Assembly (NCBI GenBank): GCA_021371955.1
Contig: JAJFVD010000003.1
Location: 248,001-312,000 of the forward strand
DNA from: Bacteroidales bacterium
GTDB lineage: Bacteria; Bacteroidota; Bacteroidia; Bacteroidales; UBA932
DNA length: 64,000 bases
Direction: 5' to 3'
Position 1 is the first letter of the stretch. Each line of letters begins with the position of its first letter. The notes under the pieces were generated by a model. The model was not told the DNA's origin. It saw only the letters and a list, made by a program, of their open reading frames with translations, and did not search any database. Shown piece by piece: positions 1-8,766 of this stretch. Position numbers and translations under genes: made by a program.

Positions 1-718
1 ATACAAGGCCATGTCCGGAAAACACAGTATCTCCTAAACCCAGATTACTGTATTCGTATATTATTCCTGCAGCAGTAACGATTAAAGAGCAAAAAACAGC
101 CAATATTATAGTCATGTTTACAACTTTTTTTTGGTTCCTGCTATGAAAAATATAATAACCAATTAGAAAAATTCCGAATGAAAGGGTAAGTGTCCGGGCT
201 TCCATAACCACAACACCCAAAAAAAAAGTTATAAGAAAGACAAGAAATCTCCCCTTTTTATTTGAATAAAAATAGCTGACGAAATAAATAAAGAGTAATG
301 CAGAACAATCCCTGTTTAATTGGTTCAAAGAAATGCCATAAGTGAAAGAAAAGGCTAATGCCAGTAATACCCCTATAAGCGAAACCCGTCGTATGATGCT
401 CCAAACTAAATTATTTTCATACTCTTTTAATCCGAGTAAGAAGACGACTATTAACATACAATAGAAAATAGGAAATAATTGCGCCAAATTCAATCCTGAT
501 GCAAAATCGTTCAACTTGTCTAATGTCACCAAACAGGTTAGCAGTAAAAATAATTGTAATTTCTTTCGATTAATGAAAAATCTATTTCCAGCTAGAAAAT
601 AGATTAAAATCACACCTATTGCAGTAATGTATACATAACTAATCGGAAACCCGAAAAAATCCGTTAAAAGGGTAGATAATAAAACGATCCCGAATATGAT
701 GTAATAAAATACTTTCAT
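1..718 (-). CDS. O-antigen polymerase/ligase-like membrane protein (Wzy type), 3' end outside window
   Basis: An open reading frame starts with ATG at 718 and runs off the left edge, giving about 239 readable residues with no stop. The product is almost entirely hydrophobic helices (about seven visible) separated by short basic loops, for example MKVFYYIIFGIVLL at the start. A charged EARTLTLSFG segment and a late GLGDTVFSGHG stretch resemble the periplasmic-loop region of Wzy/WaaL proteins. It is the last visible gene of the polysaccharide operon, about 95 bases after the GT4 gene. With Wzx and Wzz in the same operon this fits a Wzx/Wzy-dependent pathway, where Wzy joins repeat units in the periplasm. 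Family membership is inferred from topology and context, because these proteins conserve little sequence. Confidence 0.75.
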   Translation of the reverse strand, partial: MKVFYYIIFGIVLLSTLLTDFFGFPISYVYITAIGVILIYFLAGNRFFINRKKLQLFLLLTCLVTLDKLNDFASGLNLAQLFPIFYCMLIVVFLLGLKEYENNLVWSIIRRVSLIGVLLALAFSFTYGISLNQLNRDCSALLFIYFVSYFYSNKKGRFLVFLITFFLGVVVMEARTLTLSFGIFLIGYYIFHSRNQKKVVNMTIILAVFCSLIVTAAGIIYEYSNLGLGDTVFSGHGLV

Positions 719-812
719 ATTATCCTTAAAAAATATAATAAAGGTTATATGACCAAAGGAGTGTTACCAAGTAATAAATGTCATGCATGACCCCATATTT
801 TGCTCTGAAAAT

Positions 813-1973
813 CTAATTTAATGTGATCTTCTTGATAATTTCATCAAGTTCTTTTATCTTATTTTCCATAGACCAAAATTCTCTATCTTCATTCACTCTT
901 TTAAGACATTGGATATATGAGTTACTGTCTTGTAGCTTTTCTATTGATGATATAAGTTCATATATATCGTATTTGCAGACAAAACCATAATGGTTATCCT
1001 CAATAATTTTTTTTGCATCTCCATTGACAGATGCTAGTATAGGTATACCAATATTTATATATTCGTACATCTTAGAAGGGACACAGTAATTGGATATATT
1101 TCCTTGTAAAGATAGAAAGCCTACATCAGCATGATTTAGTAAATATTGAATATATTCTTCCTGAGTCATAGCAGGAACAAGCATTATTTTGTCAAAGTCC
1201 TTAAATGTCATTAATTTTTTATTTATTTCGAAATGACCTATAAATGTTGCTTTAACATTATCCATATGCAAGACAGCCTCGGCAAGTATTTCTGGGGACT
1301 GCAATGCACCAAAAGAGCCTCCATAAACTATATTAAGTGGCCCTATTTTTTGTCTAACAGATAACTTTTCAATATGTTTTATATAGCCAAAGTGATTACA
1401 GTAAATTTTGTCAGATATTTCCGGATATTTTTTTTGCAATGCATCCTTATACGAAATTGAAGAGGTCACTATTGCATCATTATCGGCAAAATATTCTTTT
1501 TCAATTTTATTTCGGGAAACATGAAAATAGTCACTATCATAAGTAAACCGACTATCAATTTTAGTGTGGTCAATCGGATCGTGCAAATTCGTAATGAGCT
1601 TGCAGCCAATAGTATTCTTAAGTAAACTGCCTAAAATCAGTGTACCCATCTCCCCTCCAGAGGTCACGAATAGCAAATCTTCAACATTAATTATCGATTT
1701 AAGATAGAAAAAAGCATCTTTCGCCCAATTTGCCAAATAATCTTTAACCACCCCGAAATGCTCCAACCCTAAAAATATTCTTAGATTTCCTTTAAACGGA
1801 ATTAAGATGTGCTTTTTATCGTCATCTGTTGTTATCTCTTTTGAGAGGAAATCTGGAGCAACAATCCAAACGTCATATCCCAATTTTCTCAAATTATTCA
1901 CAGTCCCTTGTCTAATTATTCCTCCTCCGGAATTTGAACCTGGATATGTTCGTGTAATGTAATATATCTTCAT
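813..1973 (-). CDS. GT4-type glycosyltransferase
   Basis: This is a 386-residue protein beginning MKIYYITRTYPGSNSGGG, the usual N-terminal strand and glycine-rich loop of a GT-B fold glycosyltransferase. The C-terminal half shows the nucleotide-sugar-binding elements expected of GT4, including IVYGGSFGALQSPEILAEA and the VPSKMYEYINIGIPILAS segment that carries the donor-contacting acidic region. It is predicted to act at the cytoplasmic membrane face, adding one sugar to the lipid-linked repeat unit; donor and acceptor cannot be read. An in-frame ATG at 2042 would add 23 residues but would overlap the upstream acyltransferase by 32 bases, and the added residues do not resemble the family start, so 1973 is preferred. 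Confidence 0.85.
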   Translation of the reverse strand: MKIYYITRTYPGSNSGGGIIRQGTVNNLRKLGYDVWIVAPDFLSKEITTDDDKKHILIPFKGNLRIFLGLEHFGVVKDYLANWAKDAFFYLKSIINVEDLLFVTSGGEMGTLILGSLLKNTIGCKLITNLHDPIDHTKIDSRFTYDSDYFHVSRNKIEKEYFADNDAIVTSSISYKDALQKKYPEISDKIYCNHFGYIKHIEKLSVRQKIGPLNIVYGGSFGALQSPEILAEAVLHMDNVKATFIGHFEINKKLMTFKDFDKIMLVPAMTQEEYIQYLLNHADVGFLSLQGNISNYCVPSKMYEYINIGIPILASVNGDAKKIIEDNHYGFVCKYDIYELISSIEKLQDSNSYIQCLKRVNEDREFWSMENKIKELDEIIKKITLN

Positions 1974-2010
1974 TATCGGAGATTTTATAAATTGGCTGTC
2001 ATTTGAAAGA

Positions 2011-2697
2011 TCAAAAACATTCCCAATTTTCTTGTTGTTCAATAAGTTTCTTAATTGTACTGAGATGATTTGAATAATTTTCCCACAAATTATTTTTTAA
2101 TAAAAATTTGATTTTATCATCATCAAATCGGTATCTTAACAATTTAGCCGGATTTCCAACAACAATTGAATATGGTTCAACGTTTTTTGTGACAACTGCT
2201 CCGGACCCAATCACTGCTCCGTCTCCTACAGTTACACCTGCCATTAATATTGCATTATTCCCAATCCAGACATCGTTACAAATAGTTACAGTCTTAGTAA
2301 ATCCGTCAAAAGAGGTTTTGACCCCCAATATATTGTTTTTACCATATAATAGCTGAGAAGTTGAAACATAATCAATTGCATGATTCCCATTTCCAATCAT
2401 GCAATTGTTTCCAATAGACGAAAAATTGCCCACTTTAGTTCTTTGGGATATCATTGTTCCGATGTTAACAGCAGAATAATCACCAATTGTTACATTGTTT
2501 TCCAGTATGACCCTTTTAGAAATAGTGCAACATTTTCCTAATGTAACATTATTTGCTATCACTGCTTCCCTCTCAATTATGCAACCTCTTCCGGGAAGAA
2601 AATTATAGCCAATATGAAATGAATTTATTTTAATATCGGTTCTTCTTATCGATAAGATTACTCCTCTGATTATTTTTTTTATTATTTCAATCATCAT
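2011..2697 (-). CDS. Left-handed beta-helix O-acetyltransferase (CatB/Vat-like)
   Basis: The 228-residue protein is built of hexapeptide repeats (for example VIANNVTLGKCCTISKRVI, then VWIGNNAILMAGVTVGDGAVIGSGAVV), giving a left-handed beta helix. The typical C-terminal signature is present: VEPYSIVVGNPAKLLRYRF. The central GNGNHAIDYVS segment supplies the catalytic histidine region of xenobiotic/O-acetyltransferases. It most likely acetylates a hydroxyl of a repeat-unit sugar using acetyl-CoA. It sits in the operon 8 bases after wzx. Whether it could be the N-acetyltransferase of nonulosonate synthesis (PseH role) is open, since PseH is normally GNAT-fold. Confidence 0.85.
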   Translation of the reverse strand: MMIEIIKKIIRGVILSIRRTDIKINSFHIGYNFLPGRGCIIEREAVIANNVTLGKCCTISKRVILENNVTIGDYSAVNIGTMISQRTKVGNFSSIGNNCMIGNGNHAIDYVSTSQLLYGKNNILGVKTSFDGFTKTVTICNDVWIGNNAILMAGVTVGDGAVIGSGAVVTKNVEPYSIVVGNPAKLLRYRFDDDKIKFLLKNNLWENYSNHLSTIKKLIEQQENWECF

Positions 2698-2705
2698 ATT
2701 TGAAA

Positions 2706-4196
2706 TTAACTTTTGATCTTATTTATAATTAGATTATATATTTTTTCAAAAATGCTTTTGTCAATTATGAACAAGGAAATAAATGCTAGTGTCAGAAGAA
2801 TTAACGTTTTAAGCAAAATTATTCCTAGACTAAACTCGAGATTAATAAAATAAATTTTATACAAAGCAATTAAACCGATGTATAAACTAAACAAAGCTGC
2901 ATATTTGAGCCAATTGTAATGCAGTTTATCAATACTCTGACACCACCCAATCATCCATATCAAAGCAAATACAGAAGATAAAACAGTAGACCAGGCAGAT
3001 GCCATATACCCGAAGCGAGGAACTAATATTATATTTGCAGCAAGATTAATTAGCCCCATAAAAATACTGCCTAATGTTACGATTAATGTACGCTTATGAT
3101 ATAAAACCACTTGAGTAGGAAATCTTTGTTGTATTCCCAAAACATAAACAAGGCCAATGACAGGCAGGACTGCGGCTGAATCAGCATAACTATTAGTTGC
3201 AAAAATAGCAACAACTTCTTTTGAAAATAGATATACAGCGCTGTTAATAAGAAGCATAACTCCCCAAAACATTAATGCAATGCTCGATATTTTTTTTTTG
3301 GTATTCTCTTTATCACCAACAAGACCAGACATTGATAATGGGTCAGAAACTCTTGAGGCAGCATCACCTACGACATACAGAATAAAGGCCAGTTGATAAC
3401 CGAGTGAAAAAATTCCTACTGTAGATAGTCCTGAATAATGTGCTAAAACTAATCGATTCGACAATCCGGCTAACCAACTTCCCGCCATCGCCGGCATAAG
3501 CGGAATTGAATATATGAGAGATTTTTTTAATATAGAGAGAGAAAATCGAAATTGAAGTATTTTAGACTTGACAAAAAATTTTATGTAATACAAAAACAAA
3601 AATACAGAAGATGCTGCTATCCCAATCAACATCGACATTACACCAAGATTAAAAGTTAATAGTAAGGCTACCGTTAAGCCTGCATTTATTAATGCCGATG
3701 TAACATCAAGAATAGTTATCCTTTTTGTTTCTAAAGATTGTTCCAAGAAAACTCTTCCCAATTGCGCCAACTGAAAAAACAATACAGGTATAAATGAAAT
3801 ATATGCATATGGGAATACGGAAATATTCAATAGCTTAGGCAGCCATAAGTAAGATGTTGCTAATACCAATATTAGAATGAAAAAACCATAAATAGCAACA
3901 AACCAGAATGCAGTAGAAAAAAGGAGACTTAATTTTTCTTTATCATTTTTATATTCATGATAAAATCGACCAAATGCAGAATCTAAACAACAAGATATAA
4001 CAAAAGGTAAAAATAGGGCTACTGAATTTATACTTTGTAAAATGCCGAAATCTTCTGTGGAAAGATAAGATGTATATAGTGGCAATAGCAATATACTGAG
4101 CCCTTTGGTTAATAAACTGGATATAAAATACCATTTGCCATATTTAAACATGGATTTTATCCAATTTTGTTTATGTATTTCGGTATTCAAAAGCAT
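2706..4196 (-). CDS. wzx: Oligosaccharide flippase (Wzx, MATE-like/PST family)
   Basis: A 496-residue integral membrane protein with about 12-14 hydrophobic helices. The N-terminal region contains LSTEDFGILQSINSVALFL and a preceding helix with LLLPLYTSYL, the usual opening of PST-type polysaccharide exporters. The length is typical. It is predicted to flip the undecaprenyl-linked repeat unit across the inner membrane before polymerisation. Its start overlaps the end of the upstream gene by 10 bases, indicating translational coupling. Function is inferred from topology, opening motif and context. Confidence 0.9.
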   Translation of the reverse strand: MLLNTEIHKQNWIKSMFKYGKWYFISSLLTKGLSILLLPLYTSYLSTEDFGILQSINSVALFLPFVISCCLDSAFGRFYHEYKNDKEKLSLLFSTAFWFVAIYGFFILILVLATSYLWLPKLLNISVFPYAYISFIPVLFFQLAQLGRVFLEQSLETKRITILDVTSALINAGLTVALLLTFNLGVMSMLIGIAASSVFLFLYYIKFFVKSKILQFRFSLSILKKSLIYSIPLMPAMAGSWLAGLSNRLVLAHYSGLSTVGIFSLGYQLAFILYVVGDAASRVSDPLSMSGLVGDKENTKKKISSIALMFWGVMLLINSAVYLFSKEVVAIFATNSYADSAAVLPVIGLVYVLGIQQRFPTQVVLYHKRTLIVTLGSIFMGLINLAANIILVPRFGYMASAWSTVLSSVFALIWMIGWCQSIDKLHYNWLKYAALFSLYIGLIALYKIYFINLEFSLGIILLKTLILLTLAFISLFIIDKSIFEKIYNLIINKIKS

Positions 4197-5539
4197 TTAT
4201 ATTTTTTTAATTGCATCTGACTAAGCCCGTTCTTGCTATAAAAAGATAATTGAGAATCATTCAATATATTTTGGTTTAATTTTAATTCGTCATAACTAAA
4301 GCTCTTACGATGTAAGTAATATCCTTTAAATAGACCGATATGTCTTAATATTGAGGAAAAATGCCAACCGACATAAGATATTATTACATTCTTATTGATA
4401 GGAAGGTTTTTCTGTTTACCATGTTGGCTGAAATTATTAACCAGTTCAATAATTTCATTACCGGCTCTTACATGATTTAAACCATCATCACACTGGATCG
4501 TTTCTTCAATCAATTTTTTTCGAATCTCTTTTCGCTCTTCAAAACCGGCTATCTGTTCTGTTTCATAGAACAAATCAATGGTATTTTGTAAGCCTCCAGT
4601 TGTTGATATTATTGGAGATCCAAGATATATTGAGTCGCGTTTGAAATCTCCTCCTTGAGGATTTAAAAGGCATGTTTTTTTATCCATTAACCAGGCTTCC
4701 ATTGCTGTTGTAGATTCATACGTGATCCAAAAATCGGATATGGTCATACAATTAAAAATGGATTCCTCGTGTTTTAATATTAGTACATTGGAGTATTGTT
4801 CCAAATTCTCAATCGCAGAACCTTTCTTTCCTATTATACATCCAGGATGCTCTTTCAGCAAAAATAAAATATCTTGATTATAAGGTATGATTTCCTCAAG
4901 AATTTCATTAAACTTTTTACCGTCCAGTCTCATATATGCAACTTCGTCCGGTGTTAGATTTTGGGTTATTTCTTTATATCTTGGGTCTTCTGGATAGAAT
5001 GGCCCAAAATCCCAGCACCCAATACCAATAACCCTTGTGAATTTATCCTTACCGTAATTCTTTAGTAAATCCTCTTTTGATATACTTTTCTGAATTTTAT
5101 ATACATCAAACCCAACACCACCTGAAACTTTTATTTGATTGTTTAGTGATGGATAATACTTTAAAGTCATTTCTTTGGTACGAACAGTCCATTGTAAATT
5201 ATAAGTTTCATATAATTTTTGGTCGGAATTCCATCCCCAAAGAAATCCTACAATTTCATTTTCCCTAAAATTCCCTTCAGAGATTAATGTTACAACGGAT
5301 ATGCCATTCTCTCCTGCATATTTGCAGATTTCATAATTGATTGTTGATCCAATGGCATTGGTCATAAAAAGGACTTTCGGCTTATATTTTTTAATTAATT
5401 CATACCCATTAAATATTGTGTCTTCAACAACACTGTATCCTTGAAATCTCAAATAATTACATACTAAAGATGCCATCTGTCTGTCTCTTGACAAAAAGGA
5501 TGTCCATTCCAAATTCAATACATCAACTCCAAACGCCAT
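4187..5539 (-). CDS. Surface-carbohydrate biosynthesis protein, GT-B-like
   Basis: A 450-residue soluble protein without a signal peptide. It alternates Rossmann-like strands (KPKVLFMTNAIGSTINYEIC; VVTLISEGNF) with a C-terminal half carrying FLLKEHPGC and FWITYESTTAMEAWLMDKKT. That pattern resembles CDP-glycerol glycerophosphotransferase and surface-carbohydrate biosynthesis proteins of nonulosonate loci (the TIGR04396-like group). It lies directly after pseI. A role transferring the nonulosonic acid or another unit to the repeat unit is an inference from position; no catalytic residue can be fixed. The start ATG at 5539 leaves 9 bases after pseI, and the 3' end overlaps wzx by 10 bases. Confidence 0.6.
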   Translation of the reverse strand: MAFGVDVLNLEWTSFLSRDRQMASLVCNYLRFQGYSVVEDTIFNGYELIKKYKPKVLFMTNAIGSTINYEICKYAGENGISVVTLISEGNFRENEIVGFLWGWNSDQKLYETYNLQWTVRTKEMTLKYYPSLNNQIKVSGGVGFDVYKIQKSISKEDLLKNYGKDKFTRVIGIGCWDFGPFYPEDPRYKEITQNLTPDEVAYMRLDGKKFNEILEEIIPYNQDILFLLKEHPGCIIGKKGSAIENLEQYSNVLILKHEESIFNCMTISDFWITYESTTAMEAWLMDKKTCLLNPQGGDFKRDSIYLGSPIISTTGGLQNTIDLFYETEQIAGFEERKEIRKKLIEETIQCDDGLNHVRAGNEIIELVNNFSQHGKQKNLPINKNVIISYVGWHFSSILRHIGLFKGYYLHRKSFSYDELKLNQNILNDSQLSFYSKNGLSQMQLKKYKCF

Positions 5540-5548
5540 AAGAAAAAT

Positions 5549-6562
5549 TTATTCTTTGATAAATGACATATTAAATGCAGTACCCATTTCCAAATCTCTA
5601 TCTACAGGCTTCCCTTTAATCTCTTTAAAGAACTTAGGATGCAATCCGAACCCTGGTCTTACAGATCTGATGTTTTTTTCTGTAATTATTTCGCCTGCTT
5701 TTATATCCTCGGCAACATATAATGACCGGCGGAAATCACGACTGACTATCATCTTATCGGATAATTCATAAGAAACTACTCCTAAGGCACTTTCTGCCAT
5801 CCTAATATCTTTAACCATCTGAGCAAATTCCGGCTCATTCATCGAGAAAGAGCTATCTGGCCCTCCTATTGAACGATCGATAATGAAATGTTTCTCAATC
5901 ATATTGGCCCCAAGAGAAACCGCAACTATTGATGCAACAGTTCCGACAGTATGATCAGATAAGCCTGTCTTTACATTAAACTTATTAGAGAATTCCTTCA
6001 TCATCAATAAGTTTGCTTCTTCAATTGGTGCAGGATATGATGTTGTACATTTGAGTAATGTAATATCATTATTACCAACATTCCGGCAGGTGTCAACAGC
6101 AATATGAATATCATCTTCCAAGGCTATTCCTGTAGAAATAATAATTGGTTTCATGGTTTTAGCGGCATATTCTATCAATGGGATATCCGTGATTTCCGGT
6201 GATGCAATTTTGTAAATCGGACAATTAAGTGATTCAAGCAGATCAATTGCAGATATATCAAAAGGAGATGAAAAGCAAATTAATCCTTCTTCCTTTGCTA
6301 CATTAAACAGCTCTTCATGCCATTCCCAGGGAGTATATGCTTGTTTGTATAAATCATAAAGATATAAGCCATCCCATATAGTACCTTGCGTAATCTTAAA
6401 ATCAGCCTTTTTACAATTTAATGTTAAAGTATCTGCTGTATATGTTTGAAGTTTTATTGCATCTGCTCCTGCTCTTTTTGCCGCTTTTATAGTTTCGATG
6501 GCAATCTCTTTATTACCGTTATGATTTGCGGACATCTCCGCTACAATAAACACTCTGTTCAT
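5549..6562 (-). CDS. pseI: Pseudaminic acid synthase (NeuB family)
   Basis: A 337-residue member of the sialic acid synthase family. The N-terminal TIM barrel starts MNRVFIVAEMSANHNGN and includes AGADAIKLQTYTADTLT, LYKQAYTPWEWHEELF, KIASPEITD and the late EKHFIID metal/substrate motif. The C-terminal SAF antifreeze-like domain is present (AGEIITEKNIRSVRPGFGLH). The YTPWEWH block is characteristic of pseudaminate synthases rather than sialate or legionaminate synthases. The enzyme condenses phosphoenolpyruvate with 2,4-diacetamido-2,4,6-trideoxy-L-altrose to give pseudaminic acid, in the cytoplasm. It is followed closely (2 bases upstream in the operon) by the ATP-grasp gene. Assignment to Pse rather than Leg rests on this motif and on pseC/pseG nearby. 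Confidence 0.9.
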   Translation of the reverse strand: MNRVFIVAEMSANHNGNKEIAIETIKAAKRAGADAIKLQTYTADTLTLNCKKADFKITQGTIWDGLYLYDLYKQAYTPWEWHEELFNVAKEEGLICFSSPFDISAIDLLESLNCPIYKIASPEITDIPLIEYAAKTMKPIIISTGIALEDDIHIAVDTCRNVGNNDITLLKCTTSYPAPIEEANLLMMKEFSNKFNVKTGLSDHTVGTVASIVAVSLGANMIEKHFIIDRSIGGPDSSFSMNEPEFAQMVKDIRMAESALGVVSYELSDKMIVSRDFRRSLYVAEDIKAGEIITEKNIRSVRPGFGLHPKFFKEIKGKPVDRDLEMGTAFNMSFIKE

Positions 6563-6564
6563 AT

Positions 6565-7698
6565 TTATTTGATTAATGATAAGTTATATTCCATTTCCTC
6601 CAGGGTATCTCCTATAATAATTATGTAACCCATTCGATCTAAAGAATTTTTTATTTCTCTATTATGATATCCTTTTATTTCAGAACGCACAATATGCTTA
6701 TTCTCTGACTCAATGTAAGATTTGCAACGATTATAGTTGGTCGAATTTATAAACTGGATGCAGGCATGTCTATTCAATGAAGGATAAACAATAATGTCTT
6801 CTCCCAGCGAAATGCGAATCAAATTAGCAAGCATATCAACTCCTGTTGAGAGAGGAACCAAGTCGGATGTTATATAATCGCCTCCTAAACGACATGCTAT
6901 TTCGACAATAAATGCCCCTTTATTATTTAATTTAATTTCGGTGTGTGTAGGACAATTATTTATTCCTATTATATCAATTGCATTTTTTACTTCTCGCTCT
7001 ATTAATAATCTCTCGGCGGAAGAAATTCGAGCAGGTTCAATATGGGTATCTTCAACGAAATATCCCTCATGCTCCCCGATTACTAATTTTTCGGTTATTG
7101 CTATAATATGAGTTATGTTTTTTTGAGTTAAAGTTTCAACGCTAAACTCCCGACCTTCTATAAACTCTTCTAATAATACACTTTTAATTTTTGAATAATT
7201 TAATGCATCAGCAAAGTGTTCCTCTAATTCAATTCGAGATGATACTTTCTTTACACCCCGGCTAGCAGAAGAATCAACAGGTTTAACAACGTATGGGAAA
7301 TTATTTAAATTAGCAGTATCTAATATGTTGCTACACAATTTAAAATAGGGGACATTAATTCTTGCACTTTGGAAAAGAATTCTTTGTCTGAATTTATTGG
7401 TGCATATTTCAGCGACTGATTCGGTCATGGAGCTTAAACCTAACTGATGAGATACTTTAGCAACAATATTTACCGGGAAATCAGATGTAGTTAAGATACC
7501 ATCTACACTAAATTGTTTTGCAACACTTAGAATACCTTCATAATCATCAGTACTAACAACCACTTTCTGATCGGCATAAATAAACCCTGGTGCCAAAGGG
7601 TTATAATCAGCCACATACGAATATAAACCTAATTCCTTTACTTTTTTTATCACAGGTACCTGCATCTCGCCGGCACCCAATATTAATATCTTTTTCAT
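6565..7698 (-). CDS. ATP-grasp family protein in nonulosonate locus
   Basis: A 377-residue protein with the three-part layout of ATP-grasp ligases. It has an N-terminal Rossmann-like preATP-grasp domain (KKILILGAGEMQVPVIKKV), a central ATP-binding part (FPYVVKPVDSSASRGVKKV; LLEEFIEGREFSVET) and a C-terminal metal-binding strand (NNCPTHTEIKLNNKGAFIVEIACRLGG split over about residues 250-275). It resembles carbamoyl-phosphate-synthase-like and amino-acid ligase proteins. These enzymes activate a carboxylate as acyl phosphate and join it to an amine. In this locus it could attach an amino acid or other acid to an amino sugar, but the substrate is not evident from sequence. Confidence 0.75.
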   Translation of the reverse strand: MKKILILGAGEMQVPVIKKVKELGLYSYVADYNPLAPGFIYADQKVVVSTDDYEGILSVAKQFSVDGILTTSDFPVNIVAKVSHQLGLSSMTESVAEICTNKFRQRILFQSARINVPYFKLCSNILDTANLNNFPYVVKPVDSSASRGVKKVSSRIELEEHFADALNYSKIKSVLLEEFIEGREFSVETLTQKNITHIIAITEKLVIGEHEGYFVEDTHIEPARISSAERLLIEREVKNAIDIIGINNCPTHTEIKLNNKGAFIVEIACRLGGDYITSDLVPLSTGVDMLANLIRISLGEDIIVYPSLNRHACIQFINSTNYNRCKSYIESENKHIVRSEIKGYHNREIKNSLDRMGYIIIIGDTLEEMEYNLSLIK

Positions 7699-7759
7699 AG
7701 CTTTGTTAAGAAAGCATATTCTTAAATTATTTTCTAATGATGGCTATATTTAGTAAGAT

Positions 7760-8515
7760 TTATTTTGCGCTATATCCGCCATCTATAACCAAATTTATTC
7801 CGGTAATTTTGGATGCTTCATCTGATAACAGATAAATACAAGCATTTGCTATATCAGAGGTATTAATCCATCCGAGAGGGTATTCTAATTTATTTTTCTC
7901 GGACCATTCCTGAGAAAGATGTTTTATAATACTATTAGTCATTTTTGTATCTTCAACTATACCAGGCGAAATCGAATTAACACGAATATTCTTTTTCGCA
8001 AGTTCTATAGCAAGTGATCTTACTCCGGATATTACTGCCCCTTTACTTGCTGAATAACCTACCTGATTTGAAATTCCGAGCACTCCTCTTATTGAGGAAA
8101 TCAAAATAAAACTGGCACCAATCGGATTGATATATTCAGGTTTAGATATAATTCTGCATGTTTCAAAACCGGCAATTGCATTAATTGAAAATTGATTATT
8201 ATATATTTCCGGAGTGTGTAATCTGAGGGGTAAAGTATTTTGAATACCGGCACAATGGATGAATCCGTCAATTAAACCCAACTGACTTGTGGCTTGTCTT
8301 ATGGAATTCTCAATTTCAATTGAATCCTGGATGTCCAGCGCAAAAATAAGATGGTCTTTACCGGTTAGATTGTCTAAAGTATCGGTAAGATTTATTTTAT
8401 TCCTTGCGAGAAGTATAATTTTCGCGCCATGTTTGCTACAGGAAATTGCGCATTGTCTTCCTATTCCGGAAGAAGCACCCGAAATGACAATTACTTTATT
8501 TTTAAGGGAGAACAT
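7760..8515 (-). CDS. Short-chain dehydrogenase, FabG-like ketoreductase
   Basis: A 251-residue classical SDR. It carries the NAD(P)-binding GASSGIGRQ near residues 13-21, a catalytic serine in the LISSIRG segment (about 140), Tyr154 and Lys158 in YSASKGAV, and the VNSISPGIV segment. The ATG at 8515 is chosen because it gives the normal family start (MFSLKNKVIVISG) and sits one base past the ACP stop; an upstream ATG at 8539 would overlap the ACP gene by 23 bases. Directly next to an ACP and a KAS III gene, it is best read as a beta-ketoacyl-ACP reductase making a 3-hydroxyacyl-ACP. A sugar oxidoreductase role is the alternative. Confidence 0.85.
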   Translation of the reverse strand: MFSLKNKVIVISGASSGIGRQCAISCSKHGAKIILLARNKINLTDTLDNLTGKDHLIFALDIQDSIEIENSIRQATSQLGLIDGFIHCAGIQNTLPLRLHTPEIYNNQFSINAIAGFETCRIISKPEYINPIGASFILISSIRGVLGISNQVGYSASKGAVISGVRSLAIELAKKNIRVNSISPGIVEDTKMTNSIIKHLSQEWSEKNKLEYPLGWINTSDIANACIYLLSDEASKITGINLVIDGGYSAK

Positions 8516-8516
8516 A

Positions 8517-8750
8517 TCAATCGATAACTTTGTCTCCAATTCTTACTATAATATCTTTTATAGTGTGAATCGCTCCGAGTTCCTTTGAGGTAAGGTTAAT
8601 TTTAAACTTCTCATCCAACAAAGTCATTAGCGCTAATTTATTCCATGAATCCCACTCATCTAAAGAATCAAGTTTGGTTTCTACAGTTAAATCTGTTCTG
8701 GAAATTTGAAGTTTTTCAGAAAAAATATTTATGAATTCTTGACTTGTCAT
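8517..8750 (-). CDS. Acyl carrier protein
   Basis: A 77-residue acidic helical protein with an ACP-like profile. The phosphopantetheine attachment serine is Ser35 in EWDSWNKLAL, where the usual DSL is replaced by DSW, as often seen in specialised stand-alone carriers. Helix III region TSKELGAIHTIKDI fits. It is too divergent to be the housekeeping AcpP and is embedded between the KAS III and ketoreductase genes. It is predicted to carry a short acyl chain made by its neighbours and delivered to a sugar acyltransferase. It needs a phosphopantetheinyl transferase encoded elsewhere. Confidence 0.85.
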   Translation of the reverse strand: MTSQEFINIFSEKLQISRTDLTVETKLDSLDEWDSWNKLALMTLLDEKFKINLTSKELGAIHTIKDIIVRIGDKVID

Positions 8751-8766
8751 TTTATTTATAAGTTGC

